Below the pieces are notes generated by a model. The model worked only from the letters and a program-made list of their open reading frames with translations, was not told the DNA's origin and ran no database searches. DNA of 64,000 bases from Rhizobium mongolense subsp. loessense. GTDB taxonomy: Bacteria > Pseudomonadota > Alphaproteobacteria > Rhizobiales > Rhizobiaceae. The stretch lies in assembly GCF_900099775.1 (NCBI RefSeq), contig NZ_FMTM01000018.1, forward strand, positions 27,616 through 91,615. The letters are read 5' to 3'. Made by a program: the position numbers and the translations under genes. Below are positions 43,284 to 52,252 of the stretch, piece by piece (position 1 is the first letter of the stretch; each line of letters opens with the position of its first letter).

Positions 43284-45467
43284 TCAGGCCGTCGCTAATT
43301 GCGACACTGCAAGTAGTGTGTCGGCGCTGATTGTCGAGGAGCCGGTAAGGATGGACAGCGCCGATGACGTATTCGCCGCGCCGTTGCTGACATCGTACAT
43401 GGCGGTGAATCGCTTAATGAGATTGGCAACCTTATCCGGGTCGGACAGATCCTCAAGATCGATAAAGCTCTCGATCATCTCGGCCTGCTTGTCGACGTCC
43501 ATGTTGGAAACGTAGGTCGACAGGTTGAAGGTCGTTGTGAAGAATTCAAACAATGCGCTGTCGCCCAACATATCATAGGCGCTCGAGATTTCCGGCGCCT
43601 TGCGTTCGAAGTAAAGAGCAAGCCTGACGCCGGTGTTGCTATCGCCTTGATCACTCTCGAGCGTTTGGCGAACATATGCATTGATCGTTTCAAGCACGTC
43701 ACCGCGCTGCTGAATGGTCCCCGTCGGATCGGCCGAAATATTTCCTTCGTGGTCAAAGTTGAAGGCAGCGACGAGTTCGGCAAAACGGCTGTCGGACAAG
43801 GTGTTGACGTAACTCTTCTCGTCATCGAGGTCGGATGCGAACATCTTGGATAGCTCGCTCGACGTCACGTCATCGGGATCAATCCCCTTTGCCTCCAGTA
43901 CGAAGCTGACGAGGCGATCGTCGTCAAGAAACTCGGAAACGCTTTTGATGTTCGCCATCTGCTCGCGACAATAATTAATTTCGGTGTCCGCAGCGTCGCT
44001 TGCGTCGCTTTGCTCCATGCCGTCCAGATATTGGATCTTGTTCTGCTTGTGGTAAGCGGCATAGTCGTCGATCACCGATCCCGACATTGCCTGGAGCGGC
44101 ACAGTCACGTTCCCGTCACTATCGAAGTTGAAAGCATCTCTCAGCGCTTCGAAGCGGTCATCCCTCAGACTGTTCAAGTAGCTTTTGGGATCGGTCGGGT
44201 CGCTTTTTAACACTTTGCGCAGTTCGGTCTTGGAAACACTCGTCGGATCGATGCCGTAGGAGCGAAGCGCCATTTCCCACAGTTCCGGAAGATCATCATT
44301 GTCGCTGTCGTCATCGTCGGTGTTCGATTCCAGGAAGTCATCAATTGATGTTACGTCGGCGATACGCGTGCTGTAGTTTTCAACGGCATCTTCCACGTCG
44401 GTATTGGCAATCTCGATCGCGTAATTTTCCGCAAAGCTTGCAGCAGTCGCATCGGTTTGATCCGAAGTCTGTGCTGTCGCGCCGTCGGCCAGATTGCCAT
44501 CCTCGTCAAAATTGAAGGCTTCATGAAGATTGGAAAGACCGATCGCTTCGGCGACCGATCCGCTCTTCAACGCCGCAGAAATGTAGTTGTCGGGATCGTC
44601 GTCAGACAGGCCGTAAGCCGTCCTCAAATAGCCGACCAGCTTGTCATCTTCCATCAATTGATCGACCGATGTGATGTTGCCGATCTCGGCTGCAAAATAG
44701 GAGGAATAGGCATCGCTTGTCGACGACGATGCAAATGTCGATTCACTGATTGTATAAGCGCTCGTGACGAGAGCGATCTGCTCCTCCGACTGCAGATCAC
44801 CATTGACCGACCCGTCGCTGTTGAAGTTGAACGCCTTTGCTAGATCGACATAGACGCTGTCAGCGAGTTGATTGACGTAGCTGTCGGGATCATCCGGGTC
44901 GCTCGTCAAAACGCTCGTCAGGAAACTGTCAGAGGTATAATCCGTGTTCAGACCGAAGGCGTTGAGCACGAAGTTCCTGAGTCTTGGACTCGACAAGAGA
45001 TCATCGACCGACGTCACCTCGTTGATGGTATCCTGATAATATTCAGCCTCCTCGGCGATTGCGTCGATCTCCGCATCGAAGGATGCTTCATAGGCGTCGA
45101 GCAAGGTGCTGCTTTGTGCGTCGGATTGGGCAGCCGCAGTTTCGCCGGAAAACTTGAATGCTGCGGCAAATTCCACGTAACGGCTGTCACTGAGGCTGTT
45201 GGCAAAGCTGGAAGAATCGCTGAGATCGCTTTCCAGCACCTTCTTCATGAAGGCTTTCGCGTACGTCATGTCTTCCAGCCCATACGCTTTCATGGCGTAG
45301 GAATAAAGCTTGTAGTCGCTCATGAACTCTTCGACGGACGCGACCTTGCCGATATTTTCCTTGTAGTAGGTACTGTCGCGCGACACGGTCGCTTTTGCGG
45401 CTACATTCGAGAGACTGGTGCTCAAGTTGCGCGCAATCGAGAGATAGCTGACGTAGGTGGAAACCAT
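43284..45467 (-). CDS. giant multi-repeat DUF1217 protein
   Basis: ATG at 45467 (MVSTYVSYLSIARNLSTSLS), the usual N-terminus of rhizobial DUF1217 proteins; about 727 aa, while ordinary members have fewer repeats. Five tandem helical repeats of about 110-140 residues each run from a tyrosine-rich start through [I/V]-x-S-V-[E/D]-[E/D]-[F/L] and SDSRYVEFAAAFKF-like ends, several closing with AFNF-D/S-x-D/E-G; a sixth divergent unit forms the C-terminus. Very acidic, no cysteine-rich or membrane parts. DUF1217 genes usually accompany flagellar genes in rhizobia. A TetR-type palindrome lies 150 bp upstream. Confidence 0.85.
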   Translation of the reverse strand: MVSTYVSYLSIARNLSTSLSNVAAKATVSRDSTYYKENIGKVASVEEFMSDYKLYSYAMKAYGLEDMTYAKAFMKKVLESDLSDSSSFANSLSDSRYVEFAAAFKFSGETAAAQSDAQSSTLLDAYEASFDAEIDAIAEEAEYYQDTINEVTSVDDLLSSPRLRNFVLNAFGLNTDYTSDSFLTSVLTSDPDDPDSYVNQLADSVYVDLAKAFNFNSDGSVNGDLQSEEQIALVTSAYTISESTFASSSTSDAYSSYFAAEIGNITSVDQLMEDDKLVGYLRTAYGLSDDDPDNYISAALKSGSVAEAIGLSNLHEAFNFDEDGNLADGATAQTSDQTDATAASFAENYAIEIANTDVEDAVENYSTRIADVTSIDDFLESNTDDDDSDNDDLPELWEMALRSYGIDPTSVSKTELRKVLKSDPTDPKSYLNSLRDDRFEALRDAFNFDSDGNVTVPLQAMSGSVIDDYAAYHKQNKIQYLDGMEQSDASDAADTEINYCREQMANIKSVSEFLDDDRLVSFVLEAKGIDPDDVTSSELSKMFASDLDDEKSYVNTLSDSRFAELVAAFNFDHEGNISADPTGTIQQRGDVLETINAYVRQTLESDQGDSNTGVRLALYFERKAPEISSAYDMLGDSALFEFFTTTFNLSTYVSNMDVDKQAEMIESFIDLEDLSDPDKVANLIKRFTAMYDVSNGAANTSSALSILTGSSTISADTLLAVSQLATA

Positions 45468-45615
45468 CTGTCTATCCAAGTTAGCTCGCACGTCTGCCGC
45501 TGCTGACCAGCCAGGACAGCATTTGCGGCGGCTGCCGGTGCAGCGGATGATTAATGAAGAGAACGCCAGTCATGGCGAAGGCAGGCAGCGCAAGGCTGCC
45601 GAATCAGATATTTGC

Positions 45616-45631
45616 AGAACTATATAGTTCT
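45616..45631. promoter_or_regulatory. palindromic operator AGAACT-N4-AGTTCT (site 1)
   Basis: AGAACTATATAGTTCT, a perfect 16-bp palindrome upstream of the DUF1217 gene and downstream of the TetR gene. On the minus strand it overlaps TATAGA/TATATA, a likely -10. Shares both arms with the site at 46485-46500. Confidence 0.65.
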
Positions 45632-45721
45632 ATAATTTATCTTCGGTGTTAAGAAAAGACGAAAATCACTTCGTTTGGAGTAAGCGACGCAAGAGGCCAC
45701 CAGTCCAGCGGCCCGAGCCGG

Positions 45722-46384
45722 TTATTTCGCGTCAGTGCCGGCGGCAAAAATTGCGATGCAACGCCGCAGATGGGCAAGCTGCGCGGCACGATCCGGCCAT
45801 GCCTGGGCCTGGCCTTCCGGTGGTCCCATTCCGCCGAAAATCATGTCCATGAGCATCCGAGCGCCACTCAAGGGATCGTCAATCTTGAGCTTTCCCTCGG
45901 TTTGGCGGTCGGCGAGCCACTCCGCAAGATGCCGCCTCGACGTGAGCATGCCCTCTTGATGCAGCACGTCCATGAGTTCGGGAAACTGTGCCGCTTCGCG
46001 GAAGACCAGTTGCAGAAATCCCGCGCGCTCGGCATCTCTTTCCTCATCGATATCGAGCATGAAGATGCGCTCGAGGCTTTCAGCAACGGAAATATCTTCA
46101 GGGCCGCGGGGGAGGTCGAGCATCAAGCGGCGGTGTGCTTTGACAACGGCCGTAAACAGCTCGTCCTTGCTTTCGAAGAGCTTGTAGATGGTCTGCTTGG
46201 AGACCCCTGCCTCGGTCGCAACGATTGCCGTCGTCGTGCCTGCATAGCCGAACTTGACGAAGATCTCGCGGGCGCAATCGACAATCTGGGAGCGTTTTTC
46301 CTCGTCACTGGAGACCTTCGGGCGCCCACGCTTGCGAGACCTCTCCTTGTTCGTCACATCATGCATATCCATCTGATGACTCAA
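45722..46384 (-). CDS. TetR/AcrR-family regulator of the flagellar-like locus
   Basis: 220 aa. Arg/Lys-rich N-terminal arm (RSRKRGRPK), HTH about 30-75 (TTTAIVATEAGVSKQTIYKLFESK), C-terminal domain of the AefR-like type (RAGFLQLVFREAAQFPELMD). Divergent from the EF-hand gene; palindromic operators on both sides fit an autoregulated local repressor of the DUF1217 and EF-hand genes. Confidence 0.9.
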   Translation of the reverse strand: MSHQMDMHDVTNKERSRKRGRPKVSSDEEKRSQIVDCAREIFVKFGYAGTTTAIVATEAGVSKQTIYKLFESKDELFTAVVKAHRRLMLDLPRGPEDISVAESLERIFMLDIDEERDAERAGFLQLVFREAAQFPELMDVLHQEGMLTSRRHLAEWLADRQTEGKLKIDDPLSGARMLMDMIFGGMGPPEGQAQAWPDRAAQLAHLRRCIAIFAAGTDAK

Positions 46385-46484
46385 ATACCCCGATCGAATC
46401 GCAGCTAAGCATTACCTGGAAAAAGTCAACTGTGATTTTTTGCTGGTAACTTTGCCAGTTGAGGAAACTAAGGTTTCGATTTAG

Positions 46485-46500
46485 AGAACTCATCAGTTCT
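46485..46500. promoter_or_regulatory. palindromic operator AGAACT-N4-AGTTCT (site 2)
   Basis: AGAACTCATCAGTTCT in the 162-bp divergent region between the TetR gene and the EF-hand gene. The arms are identical to site 1, the 4-bp spacer differs. Confidence 0.65.
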
Positions 46501-46546
46501 GTAATGCGTCGCACCACCGACACTCCCTTTCCTTGAGGAGCACATC

Positions 46547-47293
46547 GTGACGACAATCTCTTCAGCAACATCTGCTGCTTCCTACCCTTATACCAAGCTC
46601 GCAATCGATTCTTCAGAGCAATCGCTTTCCTCTAGTACAGTTTCCACCGGAAAGGCAAGAAAGGCGGAATCCGCCCAGGATGCCGACGATGCGGTGACCG
46701 AAAGCGCCCAGAAGCTTTTCTCGCAGTTGATGGCCGTGCTGATGAACAGCCAAGAGCAGCAAGCCCGGACAGCAGGACAAGATCAGGATTGCCAGTCTGC
46801 GGCTGATGCTGTTGCGTCGATGGATAGCGATGGCGACGGCATCATCACCGCAAGCGAATTCGTCGCAGCGAAGCCCTCCGACGTGACCGAAAACCAGGCG
46901 AGCACACTCTTTGCAAGTCTTGACACGGAGAATACGGGAGCTCCTTCGGCAGACGCGCTCTCCGAGGCGATGAGTACGGGGAAGGGTGCGCGTCCGACGG
47001 GGCAGGCCTTTGGCGGCGAAGAGGGACTTTCCTCGCTGTTTTCTGCGCTCGATACTGACGGCGATGGCGTTATCACTCAGGAGGAATTCGCCACCGGGCG
47101 GCCTGACAGCGTGACTGAGGATGAGGCAAATGCGCTTTTTGAGAGCATCGAGAGCGAAAGCAGTGGCTCCCTGACCGGAGACCAATTTATCGAGAGTTTA
47201 AGGGCAGAGTATTCGGCGGCGATGCCTGCTTACTTTAATAAGGAAGCGGGTGACGATACCGCAGCTGGATCGGTCACGCGAATGACGATCTAG
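46547..47293 (+). CDS. EF-hand domain protein
   Basis: 248 aa, GTG start after GAGGAG. Two good calcium loops, DSDGDGIITASEF (about 93-105) and DTDGDGVITQEEF (about 172-184), alternate with two degenerate ones (DTENTGAPSADAL, ESESSGSLTGDQF). No typical signal peptide; Ser/Thr-rich N-terminus. A terminator follows. Calcium-responsive EF-hand proteins beside flagellar-type genes occur in rhizobia, but its role is unknown. Confidence 0.85.
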   Translation: MTTISSATSAASYPYTKLAIDSSEQSLSSSTVSTGKARKAESAQDADDAVTESAQKLFSQLMAVLMNSQEQQARTAGQDQDCQSAADAVASMDSDGDGIITASEFVAAKPSDVTENQASTLFASLDTENTGAPSADALSEAMSTGKGARPTGQAFGGEEGLSSLFSALDTDGDGVITQEEFATGRPDSVTEDEANALFESIESESSGSLTGDQFIESLRAEYSAAMPAYFNKEAGDDTAAGSVTRMTI

Positions 47294-47314
47294 GCCAGCT
47301 CACCCGCGGGAAGC

Positions 47315-47354
47315 GGCCCCCCAGCCTCAATTTAAAATTCCGAGGGGGCCTTTT
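47315..47354 (+). terminator. rho-independent terminator after the EF-hand gene
   Basis: GGCCCCC (47315-47321) pairs with GGGGGCC (47344-47350), followed by TTTT. Separates the EF-hand gene from flgE, which must therefore have its own promoter in 47360-47550. Confidence 0.65.
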
Positions 47355-47553
47355 CCCGGCTCCTCATGCGCTCGGATGATCCGTAGCGAGATCGCCATCA
47401 TAAGCGGCATTTTCCAGACGTGTCAGATTTGACGATCGCTCACAGGCCTCTCAGAGGCTGTGTCATCGCCGGCGGCTTTGTGTGCCTTTGTGCCCACGTC
47501 CGGAATTGTTCGCGCGTGGCATGTCCCTCTCCACATCAAAAAGGAACCCAGCC

Positions 47554-48849
47554 ATGAGTATCTTTGGAAGCATGAAGACTGCTGTATCCGGCATGAACGC
47601 CCAGGCCAACCGCTTGAGCACGGTGGCCGACAACATCGCCAATTCCAACACGACCGGCTATAAATCCGTCTCAACGTCCTTTTCGTCGCTGGTCTTGCCA
47701 TCGTCGTCCGGGAACTACAATTCCGGGGGCGTCCAGACCTCTGTCCGCCAGTCCGTTTCCCAACAGGGCGACATTTCCTATACGACGTCTGACTACGATC
47801 TGGCCATTTCGGGCGATGGCTTCTTTATTGTAGAAAGCGCTGACGGCACGCCGGTGCTGACGCGGGCAGGCGACTTCTCGGTCGACGATAGCGGCAACCT
47901 CGTCAATAGCGCCGGCTTCACGCTCATGGGCTATTCGTATGATTCAGGTGCCCCCGCCGTCGTCGTCAATGGATTTGATAGCCTCGTTCCCGTCAACGTG
48001 TCGCAGTCTGGATTGAGCGCCATCGCATCGTCGAGCGCCTATCTCACCGGCAATCTCGATTCTGATGCTGAAGTCGTCACCGATTCGACTACACTGCCGA
48101 GCGCCAATGACGCGGCAACGGTTACCGACGATACGAAGAAGATGTCGCTCGTAGCCTATGACAGCCTCGGAGCAACGGTCCAGTATGACTATTACTTCAC
48201 CAAAACCGGCGTCACGACGGATGCCAGCGGCGCGGTGACGGGAAGCACCTGGGAGGTCGCAGTTTACCGCAATGCAGACGCCGCAACCGGAAGCGCAACC
48301 TCGTTTCCTTACTCCTCTGATCCTGTCAGTGTCGCAACCTTATCCTTCGATGCCGACGGCGAACTGACGTCCTCGACCGATACCGACATCGTCGATCCGG
48401 TCACGGCAAAGACCGTTGCCATGGATTATTCCGGTTTCAGCCAGCTGTCGGCCGACTTTTCGGCAACAGGCTCTGCCGATGGCCAGGCAGCGAGCACGGT
48501 GAGTTCGGTTTCGGTCGGCACTGACGGCGTTGTCTCGGTCAGCTATTCGAATGGCACGAGCAAAGCACTCTATCAGATACCGCTGGCAACAGTCGCAAGC
48601 CCCGACAATCTCACGCTGCTGAGCGGCAATGTTTACAGTGCCAATGGTGCCTCCGGCGTCACGGTCACCGGCTTTCCGCAGACGAACGGTCTCGGTTCGA
48701 TCCAGTCCGGTGCGCTTGAAAGTTCGAATGTCGATTTGGCTGGCGAGCTCACCGAGATGATCGAGGCGCAGCGCAGCTATACGGCCAACTCGAAAGTGTT
48801 TCAGACCGGCTCCGACATCATGGATGTCCTCGTCAATCTGAAGCGATAG
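47554..48849 (+). CDS. flgE: flagellar hook protein FlgE
   Basis: ATG at 47554 (MSIFGSMKTAVSGMNAQANR, after AAAGGAA) is the canonical rod/hook N-terminus; about 431 aa. LSTVADNIANSNTTGYKSVS, the FlgE middle (DLAISGDGFFIVESADGTP; LTRAGDFSVDDSGNLVNSAG), and C-terminal ELTEMIEAQRSYTANSKVFQ are intact. Assembles the hook outside the cell. Followed after 12 bp by flgK. No flgD or basal-body genes are present. Confidence 0.93.
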   Translation: MSIFGSMKTAVSGMNAQANRLSTVADNIANSNTTGYKSVSTSFSSLVLPSSSGNYNSGGVQTSVRQSVSQQGDISYTTSDYDLAISGDGFFIVESADGTPVLTRAGDFSVDDSGNLVNSAGFTLMGYSYDSGAPAVVVNGFDSLVPVNVSQSGLSAIASSSAYLTGNLDSDAEVVTDSTTLPSANDAATVTDDTKKMSLVAYDSLGATVQYDYYFTKTGVTTDASGAVTGSTWEVAVYRNADAATGSATSFPYSSDPVSVATLSFDADGELTSSTDTDIVDPVTAKTVAMDYSGFSQLSADFSATGSADGQAASTVSSVSVGTDGVVSVSYSNGTSKALYQIPLATVASPDNLTLLSGNVYSANGASGVTVTGFPQTNGLGSIQSGALESSNVDLAGELTEMIEAQRSYTANSKVFQTGSDIMDVLVNLKR

Positions 48850-48861
48850 GGAGGGAGAGCC

Positions 48862-50322
48862 ATGTCGCTATCATCGGCGCTCAACAGCGTCCAAAGCACA
48901 TTCAACAATACTGCCCGTCAGAGCAGCGTCGTTTCGACGAACATCGCAAATGCCAATAATTCCGATTATGTGCGGCGCGAAGCGTCGATTTCGACCTCGC
49001 TCGCGGGCGCTCAGGTGGTTTCCATCAGCCGAGCGCAAGAGGACGCGCTACTGAAACAGTATCTGCAGTCCGACTCCAAGGATAGCGCCCAACAAACCTT
49101 GGTGAGCGGGCTCGAAGAGCTGAAGTCAGCGCTTGGCGGCAACGACTACGAGACATCGCCAAGCACCAACTTGACTGCATTTCGCGACGCGCTACAGACA
49201 TTCCGTACATCGCCGAACAGCACGATCGCCGCCCAGTCGGCGGTCACCGCCGCGCAGGATCTTGCGATCTCGCTGAATAACGCCAGTGACGCCGTGCAGT
49301 CTCTCCGCGCAAGCGCGGATGCTGACATCGCAACGCAGGTAGATACGCTCAACAATCTGCTTTCGCAGTTTGAAAGCGCCAACAACGCCGTGAAATCGGC
49401 GACGGCGACTGGCGCCGATACCTCGTCGGCGCTTGACGAGCGCGAAAAGCTTTTGAAGCAGATATCCTCCCTTGTCGGGATTTCCGCCGTCGTGCGCGAA
49501 AACAGCGATATGGCGCTTTACACATCCGAAGGGGCAGTGCTGTTCGAAACCGTGCCGCGGAGCGTCACCTCCGAGCCGACAGCAACTTACGTCGCCGGCA
49601 CGGATGGCAATGCCATCTATATCGACGGCGTTGCGTTGAGCGCCGGGGAAGGAGCAACCTCGGACGCTAGCGGAAGCCTGCAAGCGCTCTTGCAGCTTCG
49701 CGACGAGATCGCCCCGACCTTCCAGTCGCAACTCGATGAAATTGCCAAATCACTTGTGCAGATATTTTCCGAGACGGACGGCAGCACCAGCGCACCGGGA
49801 CTCTTCGTGTGGACCGAGAGTTCTGGAGCTGCCGGCGATACGCCGACATCGTCAAACGCGATCGACGGCATTGCCGCGACGATCTCGGTTAACACCGCCG
49901 TGGTCACGAGCGCAGGTGGCGACCCGATGGCGTTGCGCGACGGAAGCATCAGCGGCATAACAGATCTGAACAGTGCCAACAACAGTGGCTTTTCGGACAA
50001 CCTCGATAGCCTATATCTCGCCCTTGATGCCAAGCGCCAATTCTCGGCGGAAGCCGGAATATCGACCGATCTCAGCTTGACCGACTACGCAAGCGAATCG
50101 ATCGGCTGGCTTGAGCAATATCGAAGCGATGCCACGACCGCGGCTGAAAATACCACAGCCGCCCTGTCACGATCGAGCGAAGCCTATTCCAATGAAACCG
50201 GCGTCAATCTCGATGAGGAACTGACGCTGCTCCTCGACATCGAACAATCCTACAAAGCCGCGACAAAGATGCTGAATGCCATCGACGAGATGCTCCAGTC
50301 GCTGCTCGACATTGCGAGTTAG
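48862..50322 (+). CDS. flgK: flagellar hook-associated protein FlgK
   Basis: 486 aa. N-terminus SLSSALNSVQSTFNNTARQS, with SVVSTNIANANNSDYVRREA, and C-terminus SLTDYASESIGWLEQYRS ... GVNLDEELTLLLDIEQSYKA are typical. First hook-filament junction protein. flgL starts 3 bp after its stop. Confidence 0.92.
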   Translation: MSLSSALNSVQSTFNNTARQSSVVSTNIANANNSDYVRREASISTSLAGAQVVSISRAQEDALLKQYLQSDSKDSAQQTLVSGLEELKSALGGNDYETSPSTNLTAFRDALQTFRTSPNSTIAAQSAVTAAQDLAISLNNASDAVQSLRASADADIATQVDTLNNLLSQFESANNAVKSATATGADTSSALDEREKLLKQISSLVGISAVVRENSDMALYTSEGAVLFETVPRSVTSEPTATYVAGTDGNAIYIDGVALSAGEGATSDASGSLQALLQLRDEIAPTFQSQLDEIAKSLVQIFSETDGSTSAPGLFVWTESSGAAGDTPTSSNAIDGIAATISVNTAVVTSAGGDPMALRDGSISGITDLNSANNSGFSDNLDSLYLALDAKRQFSAEAGISTDLSLTDYASESIGWLEQYRSDATTAAENTTAALSRSSEAYSNETGVNLDEELTLLLDIEQSYKAATKMLNAIDEMLQSLLDIAS

Positions 50323-50325
50323 ACC

Positions 50326-51372
50326 ATGAAATCATCTTTTGTCTCCTCGTCCGCCATGCAGAGTATGATGCGGCTCACCATCAGCCAATCCCAGGCACGC
50401 CTCGTCACCGCCTCGACGGAAGCAACGACCGGGGTCTATGCGGATATTGGCGTCTCGCTGGGTTCAGGTGCTGCTAAGAGCGTCAGTTTTTCCAGCGCGA
50501 TTGCCCAGACCGAAGCGTTCCAAACCAGCAACTCAATCATTTCACTACGGATGGACGCATCGCAAGCGGCACTTTCCAGTATTCAGGACGCCGGAGACGC
50601 TTTGGTCTCAAATCTGACCGCGCTGCAGGCAAGCCAGGATTCGACCAGTGTGGCAGTCGCCCTGCAGTCGGCCAACGATACGCTGTCACAGCTCGTTTCG
50701 ACAGCCAATACGTCGGTCAATGGCGAGTTTGTTTTCGCTGGAACCAATCTCGACGTTCAGCCGCTCACAGACAAGTCCGCCGCTATTTCGGACAAGATCG
50801 TTTCTGCGCTTGAAGACTATGCCAGCAGCCTCGGCAAGTCGACCAATGAACTCTCCGGCGAAGAGATCACAACCTTCATTTCCGATACCGTCGAGCCGAT
50901 GTTCTCGGAAAGCGCCTGGACGGATGTGACGGAGGGATGGTCGTCGGCATCGAGCACGAATATGACGAGCCGGATCAGTACATCGGAGACGATCACTTCA
51001 TCGACGAACGCCAATTCGGAAGGTATGCGCTACCTTGCCTTGGCATCGATCACCACGACCGCTCTCTTCGGCCAGGATCTCGGCACGGACGCGCAAAGTG
51101 CTGTTGCCTCCAAGGCGATCAGCTATGCGGCGCAGGCGACATCCGGGATCGTCACCCAGCAAAGCCAGCTTGGTCTTTCGCAGGAGCGCGTCGAAAAAGC
51201 AAACGATGCGCTCGATGCTCAATCGAGCCTCTTACAAAGCAAGCTTGTCGATCTGCAGGGTGTCGATGTTTATGAGGCGTCGACGCTCGTCAATAGCCTG
51301 CAAACCCAGCTGGAGACAGCCTATACACTTGTATCCAAGCTACAGCAGCTCAGCCTCGTCAACTATCTATGA
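50326..51372 (+). CDS. flgL: flagellar hook-filament junction protein FlgL
   Basis: 348 aa. Flagellin-like helices at both ends (MMRLTISQSQARLVTASTEA; TSGIVTQQSQLGLSQERVEK) with central NTSVNGEFVFAGTNLDVQPL. Normal length for alphaproteobacterial FlgL. The stop overlaps the ATG of the next small ORF. No flaF, flbT, flgD or fliQ gene follows, unlike the chromosomal order in rhizobia. Confidence 0.9.
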   Translation: MKSSFVSSSAMQSMMRLTISQSQARLVTASTEATTGVYADIGVSLGSGAAKSVSFSSAIAQTEAFQTSNSIISLRMDASQAALSSIQDAGDALVSNLTALQASQDSTSVAVALQSANDTLSQLVSTANTSVNGEFVFAGTNLDVQPLTDKSAAISDKIVSALEDYASSLGKSTNELSGEEITTFISDTVEPMFSESAWTDVTEGWSSASSTNMTSRISTSETITSSTNANSEGMRYLALASITTTALFGQDLGTDAQSAVASKAISYAAQATSGIVTQQSQLGLSQERVEKANDALDAQSSLLQSKLVDLQGVDVYEASTLVNSLQTQLETAYTLVSKLQQLSLVNYL

Positions 51373-51746
51373 CGAGCCGGTCTGGAATAACGAACAAGGC
51401 CATCGGGTCGAACCGCGTGGCCGACCCGGCGTGCCGCCACAGCGAAATCTTGATGCAACATTCCTTTGCGCTTGCTTGCCGCATCGTCGATGCGGTGCCG
51501 TTCATCGGCTGCAAGTTTGATGAAAGACAAGAAAGAGCGTGGCCACGGTCGGGTGTATACACAGACGACGGAGTGCCCATCGATGGGACTCCCCACGAAA
51601 TCTTTGAACTGTGCGAGCTGTTGGCCTCGTATATACGGTCTGGCGAATCCTTCGATATCTTTGAAATCTTCCACAAGATCGCGCGCCTGGATCGGCTGAT
51701 CGACTGGACGCAAGGGGCTGTCATTACAAACGATGCGGCTCATTAA
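51369..51746 (+). CDS. hypothetical protein coupled to flgL, 125 aa
   Basis: Its ATG overlaps the flgL stop (ATGA). The C-terminal half is protein-like and helical (HEIFELCELLASYIRSGESF, DIFEIFHKIARLDRLIDW); the first half is less convincing. It is not FlaF, FlbT or FlgD. Overlapping open frames on the minus strand leave some doubt. Confidence 0.45.
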   Translation: MTSRSGITNKAIGSNRVADPACRHSEILMQHSFALACRIVDAVPFIGCKFDERQERAWPRSGVYTDDGVPIDGTPHEIFELCELLASYIRSGESFDIFEIFHKIARLDRLIDWTQGAVITNDAAH

Positions 51747-51816
51747 CGAATGTCTAGCTTACTACTCGCGAACGGTTCATGAAAAGACGCCGATATCATA
51801 TCCGACCTGTAAGTCA

Positions 51817-52065
51817 TGCGCCGCATTATCAAGCGAATAGCCGCGAAGTTTGATCGCGTGCATTTTGCTACGAGGCCGGCCCCACCACCTGCGGCCTCCA
51901 TCGGCTGATCCGGTCGCTTGACCAGAGCTCTGTATGGTTGTCGCTCCGTCATTGATCCCGAGGAGGCCTGGCGACGACCGGGTTAAGACGAACCGTCGAG
52001 ATGCGCTTGCGCTCGCCCGGCTATTGAGGGCCGGCGACCTCACGGCGGTTTTCGCGGTCAGCTTT
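51817..52065 (+). mobile_element. IS110-family transposase remnant
   Basis: The plus strand reads CYEAGPTTCGLHRLIRSL in one frame, then after a frameshift MVVAPSLIPRRPGDDRVKTN and RRDALALARLLRAGDLTAVF, the conserved N-terminal RuvC-like part of IS110 transposases. The rest is missing. Inactive. Confidence 0.78.
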
Positions 52066-52252
52066 CAGCCTTTTCCGATTTCATCGAGCGCATTGCCCGG
52101 TAAGCCGCAAGACGCATAAAATTAGTAGTTCCATAATAACGCTTACGCCTCAAACGCTCGCTTTCGGAGCAGATTCCATTTTCAAATGCAACAGAGACGT
52201 GGTCGAACGGGCGAGGCTTATTTAAGATCGCTTACCTTAGCTTTCTCCTTAT

